A DNA stretch of 64,000 nt. Source: Amycolatopsis coloradensis. GTDB lineage: Bacteria; Actinomycetota; Actinomycetes; Mycobacteriales; Pseudonocardiaceae. Of the stretch, positions 27,530 through 35,614 are shown one piece after another. The notes beneath the pieces were generated by a model that was not told the DNA's origin, made no database searches, and was given only the letters and a program-made list of their open reading frames with translations. Positions within the stretch are counted from its first letter, which is position 1, and each line of letters begins with the position of its first letter. The translations under genes were made by a program, and so were the position numbers. The stretch is from contig NZ_MQUQ01000006.1 in assembly GCF_001953865.1 (NCBI RefSeq), forward strand, positions 1 through 64,000, read 5' to 3'.

Positions 27530-29244
27530 GGGATGTCACCGCTGCTGCCGCCACTGCGACCGATCACCTTGATCCACCGGCCGAGGCCACGCAGCGCGAA
27601 CGTATGCGCTATCAGGTCGTCGGTGTAACAAAGGTCGTCGAAGTACAGCCCGACGGTGCTGGGCCGCCACGTGCCCTGGTCGTCCTGATGGTTCACCAGC
27701 CACTCCACGGCCCGCAGGACGGCCGGGCCGTACGGGTCCTCATCGGCCTTCAGCAACGCGAACAAGGCCCACGCGGTCTCCTCGGCGGTACTGCCTTCCG
27801 GTGGGAGTTCGTGCCTCAGCGGCCATCCCCCGTCACCGGCTTGGTTGGCCAGCAACCACTTCCTGGCCGCCCCGGCCGCGGGCGCGCCGCCGTTCCCGCT
27901 GTCCACGAAAGCCTCCAGCAGCCTGCTGGTGCCGTGGGTGTCGTCGCGGAACCACACCGACGAGATCGAACCGTCGTCCTCCTGCTTGCCGCACAGGTAC
28001 TTCAGCGCTCGCGCCAGAGCCGAGCCCGGCGAGTCCGGCAGCCCCCACCGGTGCAGCGCCATGATGACGTGGGCGGTGACCCCGGGGCACGGCCGGTCGT
28101 TCATGATGTGGGTGTCCCGTACCCACTCCGACCATGATCCGTCGCGGTTCTGCATCTTCAGCAGCCACTGGATGCCGAGCTGGACCGAGGGGTGCGCGCG
28201 GGGCACGCCGAGGTCGGCCAGGACGCCGAGCACGACCGCGGTGTCCTCGGATTCCGGCCAGCCGGAAGGGTTGGCCCAGCCCCACCCACCCGCCGGTATG
28301 CCGAACTGGCTGAACGGCTTGTTCCATTGGTTGCGCAGCAACCATTCCCGGGTTCCCCGCAGCAGCGGCTCGTTCGCCACGTCCTGGAACTCGCGCAGCG
28401 CCATGATCGCGTAGGCGGTGACCGAGATCTCCAGGTCGCGGTCGATGGCCCACGAACCATCCTCGCGCTGGGTCTGCAGCAGGTAGTGCAGGGACGCCAG
28501 TTGCAGATCCATGCCGACACCCGCCTGCCTCAGGCCGAGGTAGACGAAACCGGCGATCATCGGGCACTCCTCGATGCCGCCGTTGGTGCCGGAGATCTCC
28601 CGCAGCCAGTCAAGCGCCTTCGGCTCCGCGATCCGGCCGAGAAGCCTGCGAGGCAGGCCACGCTTCAGCGTCCGGCTCTGCATGACGCCGAGGCCGAGAA
28701 TGGCGGGCAGCGCGATGGACACCTTGTTGCGCCAGCGGCGCGGCACCAGGATCGTCTCGACCGGCAGGTCCGGCTGCTGCGCGAAATCACGCAAGCCGGT
28801 CAGCCCCCAGATGACCGGCAGCGCGGCGGGCCAGGTCTTCGGCGCCTCGCCCGCCAAGCCGGGGATGACGTTCACCGCGTCATGCTCGTCGAGGAACACC
28901 CGCGCACGCCCGATCGCTCCGTGCGAGACCTCCGGGTCGACCTCGTGCAGCGCAGCCAGTGCGAACGCGGTCATCCCCGGGCTGCTCGGCCATTCGGCAT
29001 CGGCCATCGCCCAGCCGCCGTCCTCACGCTGATGTTCGCGCAACCACCGGACGGCCGCGTCGACGCGGTCCTGACAGCCGGCCGGATCGGCGCGGTTGAG
29101 CGAAAGCGCGCCGAGTGCGGTGGCGATGGTGGAGGAAGACAGCCGGTCCACCCAGGAGCCGTCCTCCCGCTGCCTGCCGTACAGGTTCGAGATCGCCCGT
29201 TCGGCGGCCTTCCCGGCTCGTACCTGAAGCTGTCGGACATCCAA
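27526..29244 (-). CDS. Squalene-hopene-cyclase-family class II terpene cyclase with ESED motif (572 aa)
   Basis: Two alpha-barrel domains with at least six QW-type repeats (QREDGSW, QREDGGW, QREDGSW, QNRDGSW, QAGDGGW, QDDQGTW). The position of the catalytic acid motif DxDDTA, located by the preceding GGWGWANPSGWP and following TAVVLG, reads E331-S-E333-D334-T-A. It is shorter than squalene-hopene cyclases (~630 aa), consistent with a C20-C25 substrate. It would protonate a terminal alkene or epoxide and cyclise the prenyl chain. It is the first gene of the leftward operon; the 164 bp upstream hold its promoter. Confidence 0.88.
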   Translation of the reverse strand: MDVRQLQVRAGKAAERAISNLYGRQREDGSWVDRLSSSTIATALGALSLNRADPAGCQDRVDAAVRWLREHQREDGGWAMADAEWPSSPGMTAFALAALHEVDPEVSHGAIGRARVFLDEHDAVNVIPGLAGEAPKTWPAALPVIWGLTGLRDFAQQPDLPVETILVPRRWRNKVSIALPAILGLGVMQSRTLKRGLPRRLLGRIAEPKALDWLREISGTNGGIEECPMIAGFVYLGLRQAGVGMDLQLASLHYLLQTQREDGSWAIDRDLEISVTAYAIMALREFQDVANEPLLRGTREWLLRNQWNKPFSQFGIPAGGWGWANPSGWPESEDTAVVLGVLADLGVPRAHPSVQLGIQWLLKMQNRDGSWSEWVRDTHIMNDRPCPGVTAHVIMALHRWGLPDSPGSALARALKYLCGKQEDDGSISSVWFRDDTHGTSRLLEAFVDSGNGGAPAAGAARKWLLANQAGDGGWPLRHELPPEGSTAEETAWALFALLKADEDPYGPAVLRAVEWLVNHQDDQGTWRPSTVGLYFDDLCYTDDLIAHTFALRGLGRWIKVIGRSGGSSGDIP

Positions 29245-29408
29245 CGTGCTCCGCCTTCCCTTAATGCGAAAGTCTGCGAAAGCCTTGCGGCGTAGGGAAA
29301 CGCATCACGTGACCGGCGACTGGAGCCTGCGTCCGCCCGTTCTGTGGCGTAGTACCGAACGTAGCCACGCCGACCCCGCGTGACAAGCGATCGGCATGTT
29401 CGCCGAGG

Positions 29409-30407
29409 TCAGTAGGGCAGGAACGAGACAATGGTGCGACGCAGTCCTTCGCACATCGAGACCTGATTGGAAAAACCGAGTGCGCCGAGTTTCGTCGCGT
29501 CGCAGTGCTGCTTTTCCAGCGCACTGGGCAGCCCACTCTCGGCGACTACCTCATAACCGTTCTTGCGAATGGCGTCCGCCCAGTCCCGGTCATACGGTTC
29601 GCAGGCCTTCCCGGACCGCTCGATCAGTTCCTCCACCAGATCGAGCGTCGTACGGTGCGCGGCCGGGGCCATGTTGAACACCTCGCCGCGCGCCCGCGGG
29701 TCGAAGGCCACCTTCATGAGCGCCCGGACCACATCCGTCACGTAGACGTAGTCGCGACCGTGCGCCATCGATCCCTGGTAGATCACCGGCGGCAGTGGCC
29801 CGGCCACGTCGAAGAGCCTGCTCAGCGTCCGCGGCACGATCCGCGAGGCGATGTTCGGATCACCTGGGCCGAAGACGTTGCACAGCCGCAATGTCGTGAC
29901 CGGCAGGCCGAGTTCGTCACCGTAAAGCCGCACCAGGTTGTCCGCGGACATCTTGCCCACGTCGTAGACACCACGCGCGTCGAGCGGCGATGTTTCCATG
30001 TACGCCCCGCCGATCAGCTCCCCGTAGACCTTGTCCGTCGAGGCCAGCACGAACCTGGCCCGGTCGCCGCGGACGGTCCGCACCGCCTCGAGCATGTTCA
30101 TCGTCCCGCCGATATTGGTGACCAGCGAAGCGTGCGGGTCGCTGAACGCCGAGTCGATCGTCGAGGACGCGGCCAGGTGGAACACGACGTGCGGCTCCAC
30201 CGCGCGCACGAGTTCGACGCACCCCGCGAAGGACGCGACGTCCATGCGGGCGGACTCGACCAGCCGGTCCGGCCAGGCCAGCCGATCGGCGACGACCACG
30301 CGCCGCCCCTGCCGCGCCAGGCAGGCGGCAAGGTGCGTGCCGACGAAGCCGCAGCCGCCGGTGATCAGCACCGCGTGACCGGTGCGAACGGGATCAGTGC
30401 GCCGCAT
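29409..30407 (-). CDS. NAD-dependent sugar-nucleotide epimerase/dehydratase (332 aa)
   Basis: Extended SDR: ITGGCGFVGTHLAACLARQG is the NAD-binding loop, VFHLAASSTIDSAF the next conserved strand and YDVGK the catalytic Tyr-x-x-x-Lys; LRLCNVFGPGD is a sugar-nucleotide signature. It may make the sugar donor for the cluster glycosyltransferase. However, only one sugar gene is present, so the donor may be a simple hexose or other enzymes lie elsewhere. ATG 30407 is chosen; an in-frame ATG at 30448 is possible. Confidence 0.82.
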   Translation of the reverse strand: MRRTDPVRTGHAVLITGGCGFVGTHLAACLARQGRRVVVADRLAWPDRLVESARMDVASFAGCVELVRAVEPHVVFHLAASSTIDSAFSDPHASLVTNIGGTMNMLEAVRTVRGDRARFVLASTDKVYGELIGGAYMETSPLDARGVYDVGKMSADNLVRLYGDELGLPVTTLRLCNVFGPGDPNIASRIVPRTLSRLFDVAGPLPPVIYQGSMAHGRDYVYVTDVVRALMKVAFDPRARGEVFNMAPAAHRTTLDLVEELIERSGKACEPYDRDWADAIRKNGYEVVAESGLPSALEKQHCDATKLGALGFSNQVSMCEGLRRTIVSFLPY

Positions 30408-30490
30408 GTTGTGGTCCGATCTGGGCTTCGGGACGGGCGTGGGCATACCGCACAGCCCGACCTGGCTGTCGTTCGCAGAGCGACGTCGGG

Positions 30491-31537
30491 TCACCGGGCC
30501 TGTTCGACCCGCGGGCCGTTGTGTTCGAGTTCGTCGGCCTGCTCGCTGAACGCCGCCCAGAACCGGGCGTTGTGCCGGGCCAGATCCGCGATCGTGTGGA
30601 GACAGTGCCCCGGGATACCGGTCACCGGTGGCACCGTGGCCTGGCTGGCGACGATATGCGCGTCCAGCCAGCGCAGCAGCGCTCGGCCCGCCTCGCTGAA
30701 CCGCAGCGACGGGTCCTTGCGCAGGGTCCGCATGATCGCCGCGGGGTCCAGGTCCGGTGCGGCCCCGTCGGTCACCAGACGCTGCCCCGAGCGGGCCGCG
30801 GTCCGCGACGCGCTTTTCCGTTGCGCGGGCACCAGATCCTTGCCGACACCCAGCCGGTTGCGCACATCGAGCACGGTGGACGGCGCGATGCCCGCCGCCT
30901 TGGCGATATCGCGCAGCGACCTGTTCGGGTCGGCCAGCATGAGTTCCCCGGCCAGCCGCCTGCCCTCCGAACTGTCCAACGGGCGCAGCCTGCCATCCCT
31001 GCCGATCCGCGTGTTCGACCGCGCGTCCTCGACACTCGAACACTTGCGGATCGAACCGACAGTGGTCGCGGCCAGCCCGGTGACCTGTGCGATCCACCGG
31101 TCCGATCGGTCGGGGTGGGTCAGGACGATCCGTGCGGCCGCCACTTTGCGGTCGGTCAGTGAGAGCGGCAGGCCGTTGGCCGTGTTCGCCTCCACCGCGA
31201 GCACGAAAGCGTCGTGCTCGTCACCGTCGAAGAACCGTGCCTCGATGTGCTCACGGGCGCCGAGTTCGGCGGCCCGTAGCCGGTGGGCACCGTCGATCAC
31301 CCGCATGGTCGGCCGGTGCACGATGATCGGCGGCAGGCGGATATCCAGTTTCGCCAGCGCATCCACGTGTTCGTCGTCCACCCCACGCACCCGCGGCAAC
31401 TCACCGAGCCGCACCGAGTCGACCGACACCAGCCCGGAGGGCGCCTTGCCCGAATTGTAGGTATTCCAGAGCGATGGTGCATCGGCGTCGCCGCGGCTGG
31501 CGGAGTGCGTAGCTTCCCCACAGCGTTCGCGATCCAT
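30491..31537 (-). CDS. StrR/NovG-like pathway regulator with ParB-type domain (348 aa)
   Basis: The N-terminal ParB/sulfiredoxin-like domain (SVDSVRLGELPRVRGVDDEH, LPPIIVHRPTMRVIDGAHRL) is followed by two helix-turn-helix-like segments (RWIAQVTGLAATTVGSIRK and RDIAKAAGIAPSTVLDVRNR). Proteins such as StrR and NovG share this layout and activate antibiotic genes. It has no partner ParA, so chromosome partitioning is unlikely. It is the likely activator of the terpenoid cluster. It is divergent from the P450 at 32045 across a 507-bp region. Confidence 0.82.
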   Translation of the reverse strand: MDRERCGEATHSASRGDADAPSLWNTYNSGKAPSGLVSVDSVRLGELPRVRGVDDEHVDALAKLDIRLPPIIVHRPTMRVIDGAHRLRAAELGAREHIEARFFDGDEHDAFVLAVEANTANGLPLSLTDRKVAAARIVLTHPDRSDRWIAQVTGLAATTVGSIRKCSSVEDARSNTRIGRDGRLRPLDSSEGRRLAGELMLADPNRSLRDIAKAAGIAPSTVLDVRNRLGVGKDLVPAQRKSASRTAARSGQRLVTDGAAPDLDPAAIMRTLRKDPSLRFSEAGRALLRWLDAHIVASQATVPPVTGIPGHCLHTIADLARHNARFWAAFSEQADELEHNGPRVEQAR

Positions 31538-32044
31538 CCGATTCCACCCTTCAGTACACGGTCAGTCGCCGGAAATATTCGTCAGCCGCCGCCACCTTGT
31601 CGAACCCGACCCGGCAGCAGGCCTCGACACCACTGATCAACACTTACATTTATGAGTTCACCGACCAAAACAACAACCCCTTACGGGACTTTTCGCAAGA
31701 TCGGGTGTTCCGGCCGGATACGCCCAGCCGAGTCTGCGGGATAGCACTGTAAGTGACGAGATCGAGCCCTTTCCTCACACCAAGAGTGGTGCCAAGGTGA
31801 CGCCGGCGAGCTCGCCGGATGCGTCTCTCACAACCCGCACTCGCGGACGTCCGTGCGCATGTTTCACCTACCAGGGCTACATTCCCGGCCGCGATCACCG
31901 TGATCCTCCTGCCTGGTCGCCGTCATAGGTGCGCGGGCGCGGCCGTCCCGTTATCGTCCTCATGCGATCTTTGGTGGAACTCAGCCGTAACCGGAATTGA
32001 CCAACCGACTCAGGCCAAAACCGAGTCGATGTCGGGAGTTGTCC
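31538..32044. other. Divergent promoter region of the StrR-like regulator and P450 no. 6
   Basis: 507 bp without a convincing gene. An AT-richer stretch around 31640-31680 (ACTTACATTTATGAG) may hold promoter elements for the regulator. I looked for a StrR-type GTTCGACTG-N11-CAGTCGAAC site and found none. Confidence 0.45.
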
Positions 32045-33238
32045 ATGACCGAAAAAGTGCCCGCCTACCCGTTCCGTCTGCCTGACGCGCTCAGCCCGCC
32101 GTCGGAATGGGCAGCCCTGCGGGCGGACGAGCCGGTGGCGCCGGTGCGCTTGCCCAGTGGGGACGAAGCCCTCCTGCTCACCCGGTACGAAGACGTCCGG
32201 CGGGTGCTCTCGGACCCTCGCTTCACCCGGCACCCCGATGGTGACGGCGCCGCGCGTGTCACCGTGAACGAGGGCGGTGGGGTCTTCGGCGGCAAGCTGA
32301 CAGAGGACGACCTGCACCATCGCTGGCGGCAAATCATCAGCAGGGCCTTCGCACCGAAACGTGTGCAGGCCATGCGGCCGCGGATCGAGAAGATGGCCGA
32401 GTCGCTCGTCACCGCGATGATCGAGCATGGCGCACCGGGCGACCTGTTGCGGGGATTGGGATTTCCGCTGCCCCGATGGGTGATCTGCGACCAGCTCGGG
32501 GTGCCCGACAGCGACCGGGACCGGTTCGCGCACTGGTCGGACACCATGCTCAACATGACCCGGTTCACGCAAGCGGAGATCGATGCCGCGCAGTCGGAGT
32601 TCGGCGCGTACTTCGCGGCGCATATCGCCGCCAAACGGGCCGCCCCTGGCGATGACCTGATCAGTGAATTCATCCGGTTCACCGACGAATTCGACGGACG
32701 ACTCTCCGAAGAGATACTCATCGGCACCAGCCAGGGCCTGCTGGTGGCCGGATACGAGACGACGGCAGGCATGATCGGCAAGATGGTCGCGCTGCTGCTC
32801 TCCGCACCGGGTGGCTGGGCGCGGCTGCACGCCGAACCCGGCTTGGTCCGCACCGCCGTCGAAGAAGTGCTGCGCTTCGACGCCAACCCCGGCTTCGGGG
32901 TGCCACGCTACCTCTCCGCCGATGTCCAGATCGCGGACCGCACGATTCCCGGCGGCACAATGGTCGTGTGCAGCCTGGGCGCGGCCAACCGGGACGACGG
33001 CGCGTTCGCCGGTGCCGACCGCATGGACCTGCTTCGCACCCCGAACCCGCACCTCGCGTTCGGCGTCGGACCGCACGGCTGTGTCGGTCAGGCTCTCGCC
33101 CGGCTCGAACTGAACGTGGTGCTGGAGGTACTGCTGCGCAAGCTCCCCGCGCTCGAACTCGCCGAACCGCCCGCGGATCTGGCAATCCGGGACGGCCTGG
33201 TCGTCGGCGGGCTCGAACGGCTGCTCGTGCGCTGGTGA
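32045..33238 (+). CDS. Cytochrome P450, terpenoid cluster no. 6 (397 aa)
   Basis: Haem loop FGVGPHGCVGQALARLE; I-helix LLVAGYETTAGM with acidic-Thr pair; K-helix EEVLR. It resembles the CYP105 group. ATG 32045 is preceded by GGGAG; the frame is open 16 codons upstream without a better start. It is transcribed away from the other P450 genes, directly opposite the regulator, so it may be controlled separately or belong to another pathway. Confidence 0.9.
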   Translation: MTEKVPAYPFRLPDALSPPSEWAALRADEPVAPVRLPSGDEALLLTRYEDVRRVLSDPRFTRHPDGDGAARVTVNEGGGVFGGKLTEDDLHHRWRQIISRAFAPKRVQAMRPRIEKMAESLVTAMIEHGAPGDLLRGLGFPLPRWVICDQLGVPDSDRDRFAHWSDTMLNMTRFTQAEIDAAQSEFGAYFAAHIAAKRAAPGDDLISEFIRFTDEFDGRLSEEILIGTSQGLLVAGYETTAGMIGKMVALLLSAPGGWARLHAEPGLVRTAVEEVLRFDANPGFGVPRYLSADVQIADRTIPGGTMVVCSLGAANRDDGAFAGADRMDLLRTPNPHLAFGVGPHGCVGQALARLELNVVLEVLLRKLPALELAEPPADLAIRDGLVVGGLERLLVRW

Positions 33239-33265
33239 CTTCCGCCTGACCGGCCGAAACACAAA

Positions 33266-33322
33266 TCGGCACGTACGTCAACCGTCGACGAAACACTTCG
33301 AGACGGAGGACGTACGTGCCGA
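33266..33322. terminator. 14-bp inverted repeat between convergent genes
   Basis: TCGGCACGTACGTC (33266-33279) and GACGTACGTGCCGA (33309-33322) are perfectly complementary with a 29-nt loop. It lies between the convergent P450 and EF-hand genes. A terminator is likely; the long loop and ACGTACGT core would also fit a protein-binding site. Confidence 0.5.
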
Positions 33323-33416
33323 CACGAACGTCAATGGCACAGCCCAGCAGCAATACCAGTTGCACCCGGACAGTCCGTTACCTCATCCAGACTGAACACC
33401 ACCCGTTTGGCCGCGG

Positions 33417-33932
33417 TCAGCGGTTCGGTGTCAGGACTTCCTGAATTCCGTCGACGAACTCGGCCCTCGAAATCCTGCCGTCCTTGTTGGCGTCCAGCGC
33501 ATCGAAGCTGAAATTCGCATCGGACTGGTCGATCTGCCAGACGCCTTGGAGGTAGCGCCCGAGTTCTTCGTGACTGATCTCGCCATCGCCGTCGGCATCG
33601 ACGAGATCGAAGATCACGTGGCCGCCGACCTGAGCGACGTTGATCCGGCTCGTATCGGACGAGGCGAGGCGAGTCGCGCCGACGAACTGGCCCTTCGACA
33701 GGTGATGCCCCTCGACCTGGGCGTGACGCAGCAACTCCATCCAGTGCATTTGGTAGAAAGCCCGGAGTTCCCTGATCCGACGGTCGTCTTCGCCCACACC
33801 GGCCGTCTGCCGGTACCGATCGATGAGGGTCTCGTAGTCCGACCATTCGAGTTGGCCGTCGTGGTCGAGGTCCAGTTTGTCGAACTCCGCTTCGATAACA
33901 ACGTCAACAGGATCCGCAGTTCTGCTAGCCAT
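33417..33932 (-). CDS. EF-hand calcium-binding protein, calerythrin-like (171 aa)
   Basis: Three canonical EF-hand loops are visible: DLDHDGQLEWSD (residues 21-32), DADGDGEISHEE and DANKDGRISRAE near the C-terminus; a degenerate fourth lies between. This layout matches calerythrin/sarcoplasmic-type calcium-binding proteins of actinomycetes, presumably cytosolic calcium buffers or sensors, since there is no signal peptide. ATG 33932 follows GAGGGAA. No link to the neighbouring pathways can be seen. Confidence 0.88.
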   Translation of the reverse strand: MASRTADPVDVVIEAEFDKLDLDHDGQLEWSDYETLIDRYRQTAGVGEDDRRIRELRAFYQMHWMELLRHAQVEGHHLSKGQFVGATRLASSDTSRINVAQVGGHVIFDLVDADGDGEISHEELGRYLQGVWQIDQSDANFSFDALDANKDGRISRAEFVDGIQEVLTPNR

Positions 33933-34289
33933 CTGAATTTCCCTCGGGATAGTTGGCGGTCGATGGATTACCAAATAACAGAGTGCGAGTCTCCGAGCAC
34001 GAGCACAACAGGCGTCAGCCACCAGCACCTGGCCTCCACTCGATAGTGTGGGCAGCGGACAGCACCTGTGAAACCAAGCGTAGACCTTATTCGCATACGA
34101 GCCTGCTTGTCAGTGATGCCGGGTAACCCGATCACCGATCTGTCATCGCGATAATCGATCTCGGCGGGACAAGCTCAACTCCATACGCGCTGTAAGCTCG
34201 TGCACGACACTGACCTGAATGACAAACTTCGAGGACGGAAGTGGCTACGGATGAAGGCTGCTTCAGCCCGTTCCGCCCAGGCCGAGGAC

Positions 34290-34480
34290 GCGAGGCTCGG
34301 CCTTCCTGATCAACGTCCCCGTCATGATCCTGCTGCCGGCGCTGAGGCCATCGCCGCTGCCCGGATACCGCGCCCTGCACCATCCTCGCCGTGATTCAAC
34401 GTCATCAAACTGACGGCCGAGCACGGCTTCGACTGGAACCCAGCCGTCAGCGTTCTCGTCGGCCATCGCCGTGGCGCGCT
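34290..34480 (+). pseudogene. Remnant of a DHA2-type MFS transporter
   Basis: Two in-frame-like fragments survive: SAFLINVPVMILLPAL (about 34290-34350), the conserved helix-6 region of 14-TM drug exporters, and FNVIKLTAEHGFDWNPAVSV followed by LVGHRRGALCLRRR (about 34395-34480), normally some 50-60 residues farther on. Stop codons and a deletion separate them and there is no start. It looks like a decayed exporter gene. Confidence 0.6.
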
Positions 34481-34519
34481 GTGCCTCCGTCGCCGGTGCA
34501 CGACCACGAACCCGATGAT

Positions 34520-34718
34520 CGACCTCGCCCGCGGGATGAGCGGTCACCCAGACGACGCCCGCCGCCTGCATGCGCGACCAGCGCCTGCGGATCGTCGCCG
34601 CGTTGACCCCCATGACGGGCGCCAGGTCACGCCAGCTCACGCGCGGCGCCGACCTCACCGCGTCCACGATCGCGATGTCGAGTTCGTCGAACTCCGCGTC
34701 TCTCACGGACCGAAGCAT
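34520..34718 (-). pseudogene. Truncated Lrp/AsnC-type regulator fragment
   Basis: From ATG 34718 the product reads DELDIAIVDAVRSAPRVSWR then LAPVMGVNAATIRRRWSRMQ, the AsnC-type helix-turn-helix. After AAGVVWVTAHPA the sequence becomes antisense to the MFS remnant and no ligand-binding RAM domain follows. AAAGG lies at the start. A truncated DNA-binding fragment could still be made, but loss of function is more likely. Confidence 0.55.
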
Positions 34719-34929
34719 CCTTTCGTGCGGCCAGGACGTGCTTCCGGAGGAATCCGTGCACGGTATCCCGTCCGGAGTGCCGCTGCCGCCGACCGGCCCG
34801 CCCGCAGGCGACGCCTCCGCGCACCCGCGGAATTCGCCGAACCGGCTCACGTCGACGTTCCCGCCCGAGTTGACCAGCCCGATGCGGGTGGACAGCGGAC
34901 GAGACGAGCGCCGCCGGCGCACTCGCCCC

Positions 34930-35065
34930 GCTGGGCTCGAGGACGAGCGAGACGACATCATCGCGGCGACGCAGGAGCTGGGCGGCACGGTGACCGGAGA
35001 GCACGGAGTCGGTCTGCTCAAACCACGCACGGGATCTTCAATCCCGGCAAGGTGGTGGCGCTTTG
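34930..35065 (+). pseudogene. C-terminal remnant of a GlcD-like FAD-linked oxidase
   Basis: IIAATQELGGTVTGEHGVGL followed by LK is the conserved segment of FAD-binding oxidase/transferase type 4 enzymes such as glycolate oxidase GlcD. In another frame, a few bases on, THGIFNPGKVV is the usual C-terminus, which should lie about 40 residues later. The intervening part is deleted and the N-terminal three quarters are missing. Confidence 0.6.
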
Positions 35066-35109
35066 GCATGACAAGACAGCCAGTCGTCGGCGTGGCGGTT
35101 CTCAACGGC

Positions 35110-35614
35110 GAGTTGCCTGCCTGAACCGCGGTTTACCCACTCGGTGAGAAAGCAACTGTCAGTGGCGATTTCGGCGACTTTGAGTAGCCAGTCACTTTGA
35201 CGGATGTGGACGACCTCTTCGAGGTCCGATGATGCGATCGGCCTCAGAAGGACGGCGGCAAAGGACACCGGCCATGAACCATCTCTCCGCTGCGCGCGGC
35301 CAGCGCCGCCCAGCGGTCCGGGGACAGGACGAGGTCCGGCAACGCCTGCGCGCCGCAGGTCTCTGGGGGCGCGGCGGCCTCACCGGCCCGCCCGGAGCTG
35401 AGTGGGGAATGGAGATGCATGCCACGCGCACGCCCACTCCCGCCGGCGCTTCGAGTGCGCTCGGCGTTCACGGTATCGACACCGGAGGCATCGACTGACC
35501 CGCCGACCGCGCCTCGATCGGCCCCGGAATTCCTTGGGGGAATCGCAGATCAGCTGATATTCCGGTGACCGACCTGATAGCACTCCGTTCCATACCTTGA
35601 AGAAAGGGACCTCC
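35110..35614. other. Spacer before the MMPL gene
   Basis: About 500 bp with no convincing gene. It continues the decayed region; short frames on both strands lack domains. A Shine-Dalgarno (GAAAGGGA) precedes the MMPL start at its right end. Confidence 0.45.

Noticed and set aside
30491..31537. Chromosome-partitioning ParB and parS site
   Set aside because: No parA neighbour and no parS-like 16-bp palindrome seen; the layout matches StrR-type pathway regulators.
31538..32044. StrR-type operator GTTCGACTG-N11-CAGTCGAAC
   Set aside because: Only scattered TCGAAC-like fragments occur; no properly spaced inverted pair was found.
33417..33932. EF-hand protein as part of the terpenoid pathway
   Set aside because: It is convergent with P450 no. 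6 and separated by a hairpin; nothing links calcium binding to the pathway.
35244..35471. Leftward short frame resembling a DUF397 C-terminus (LVLSPDRWAALAA)
   Set aside because: Only a dozen residues are suggestive and the rest of DUF397 is missing; too weak to call.
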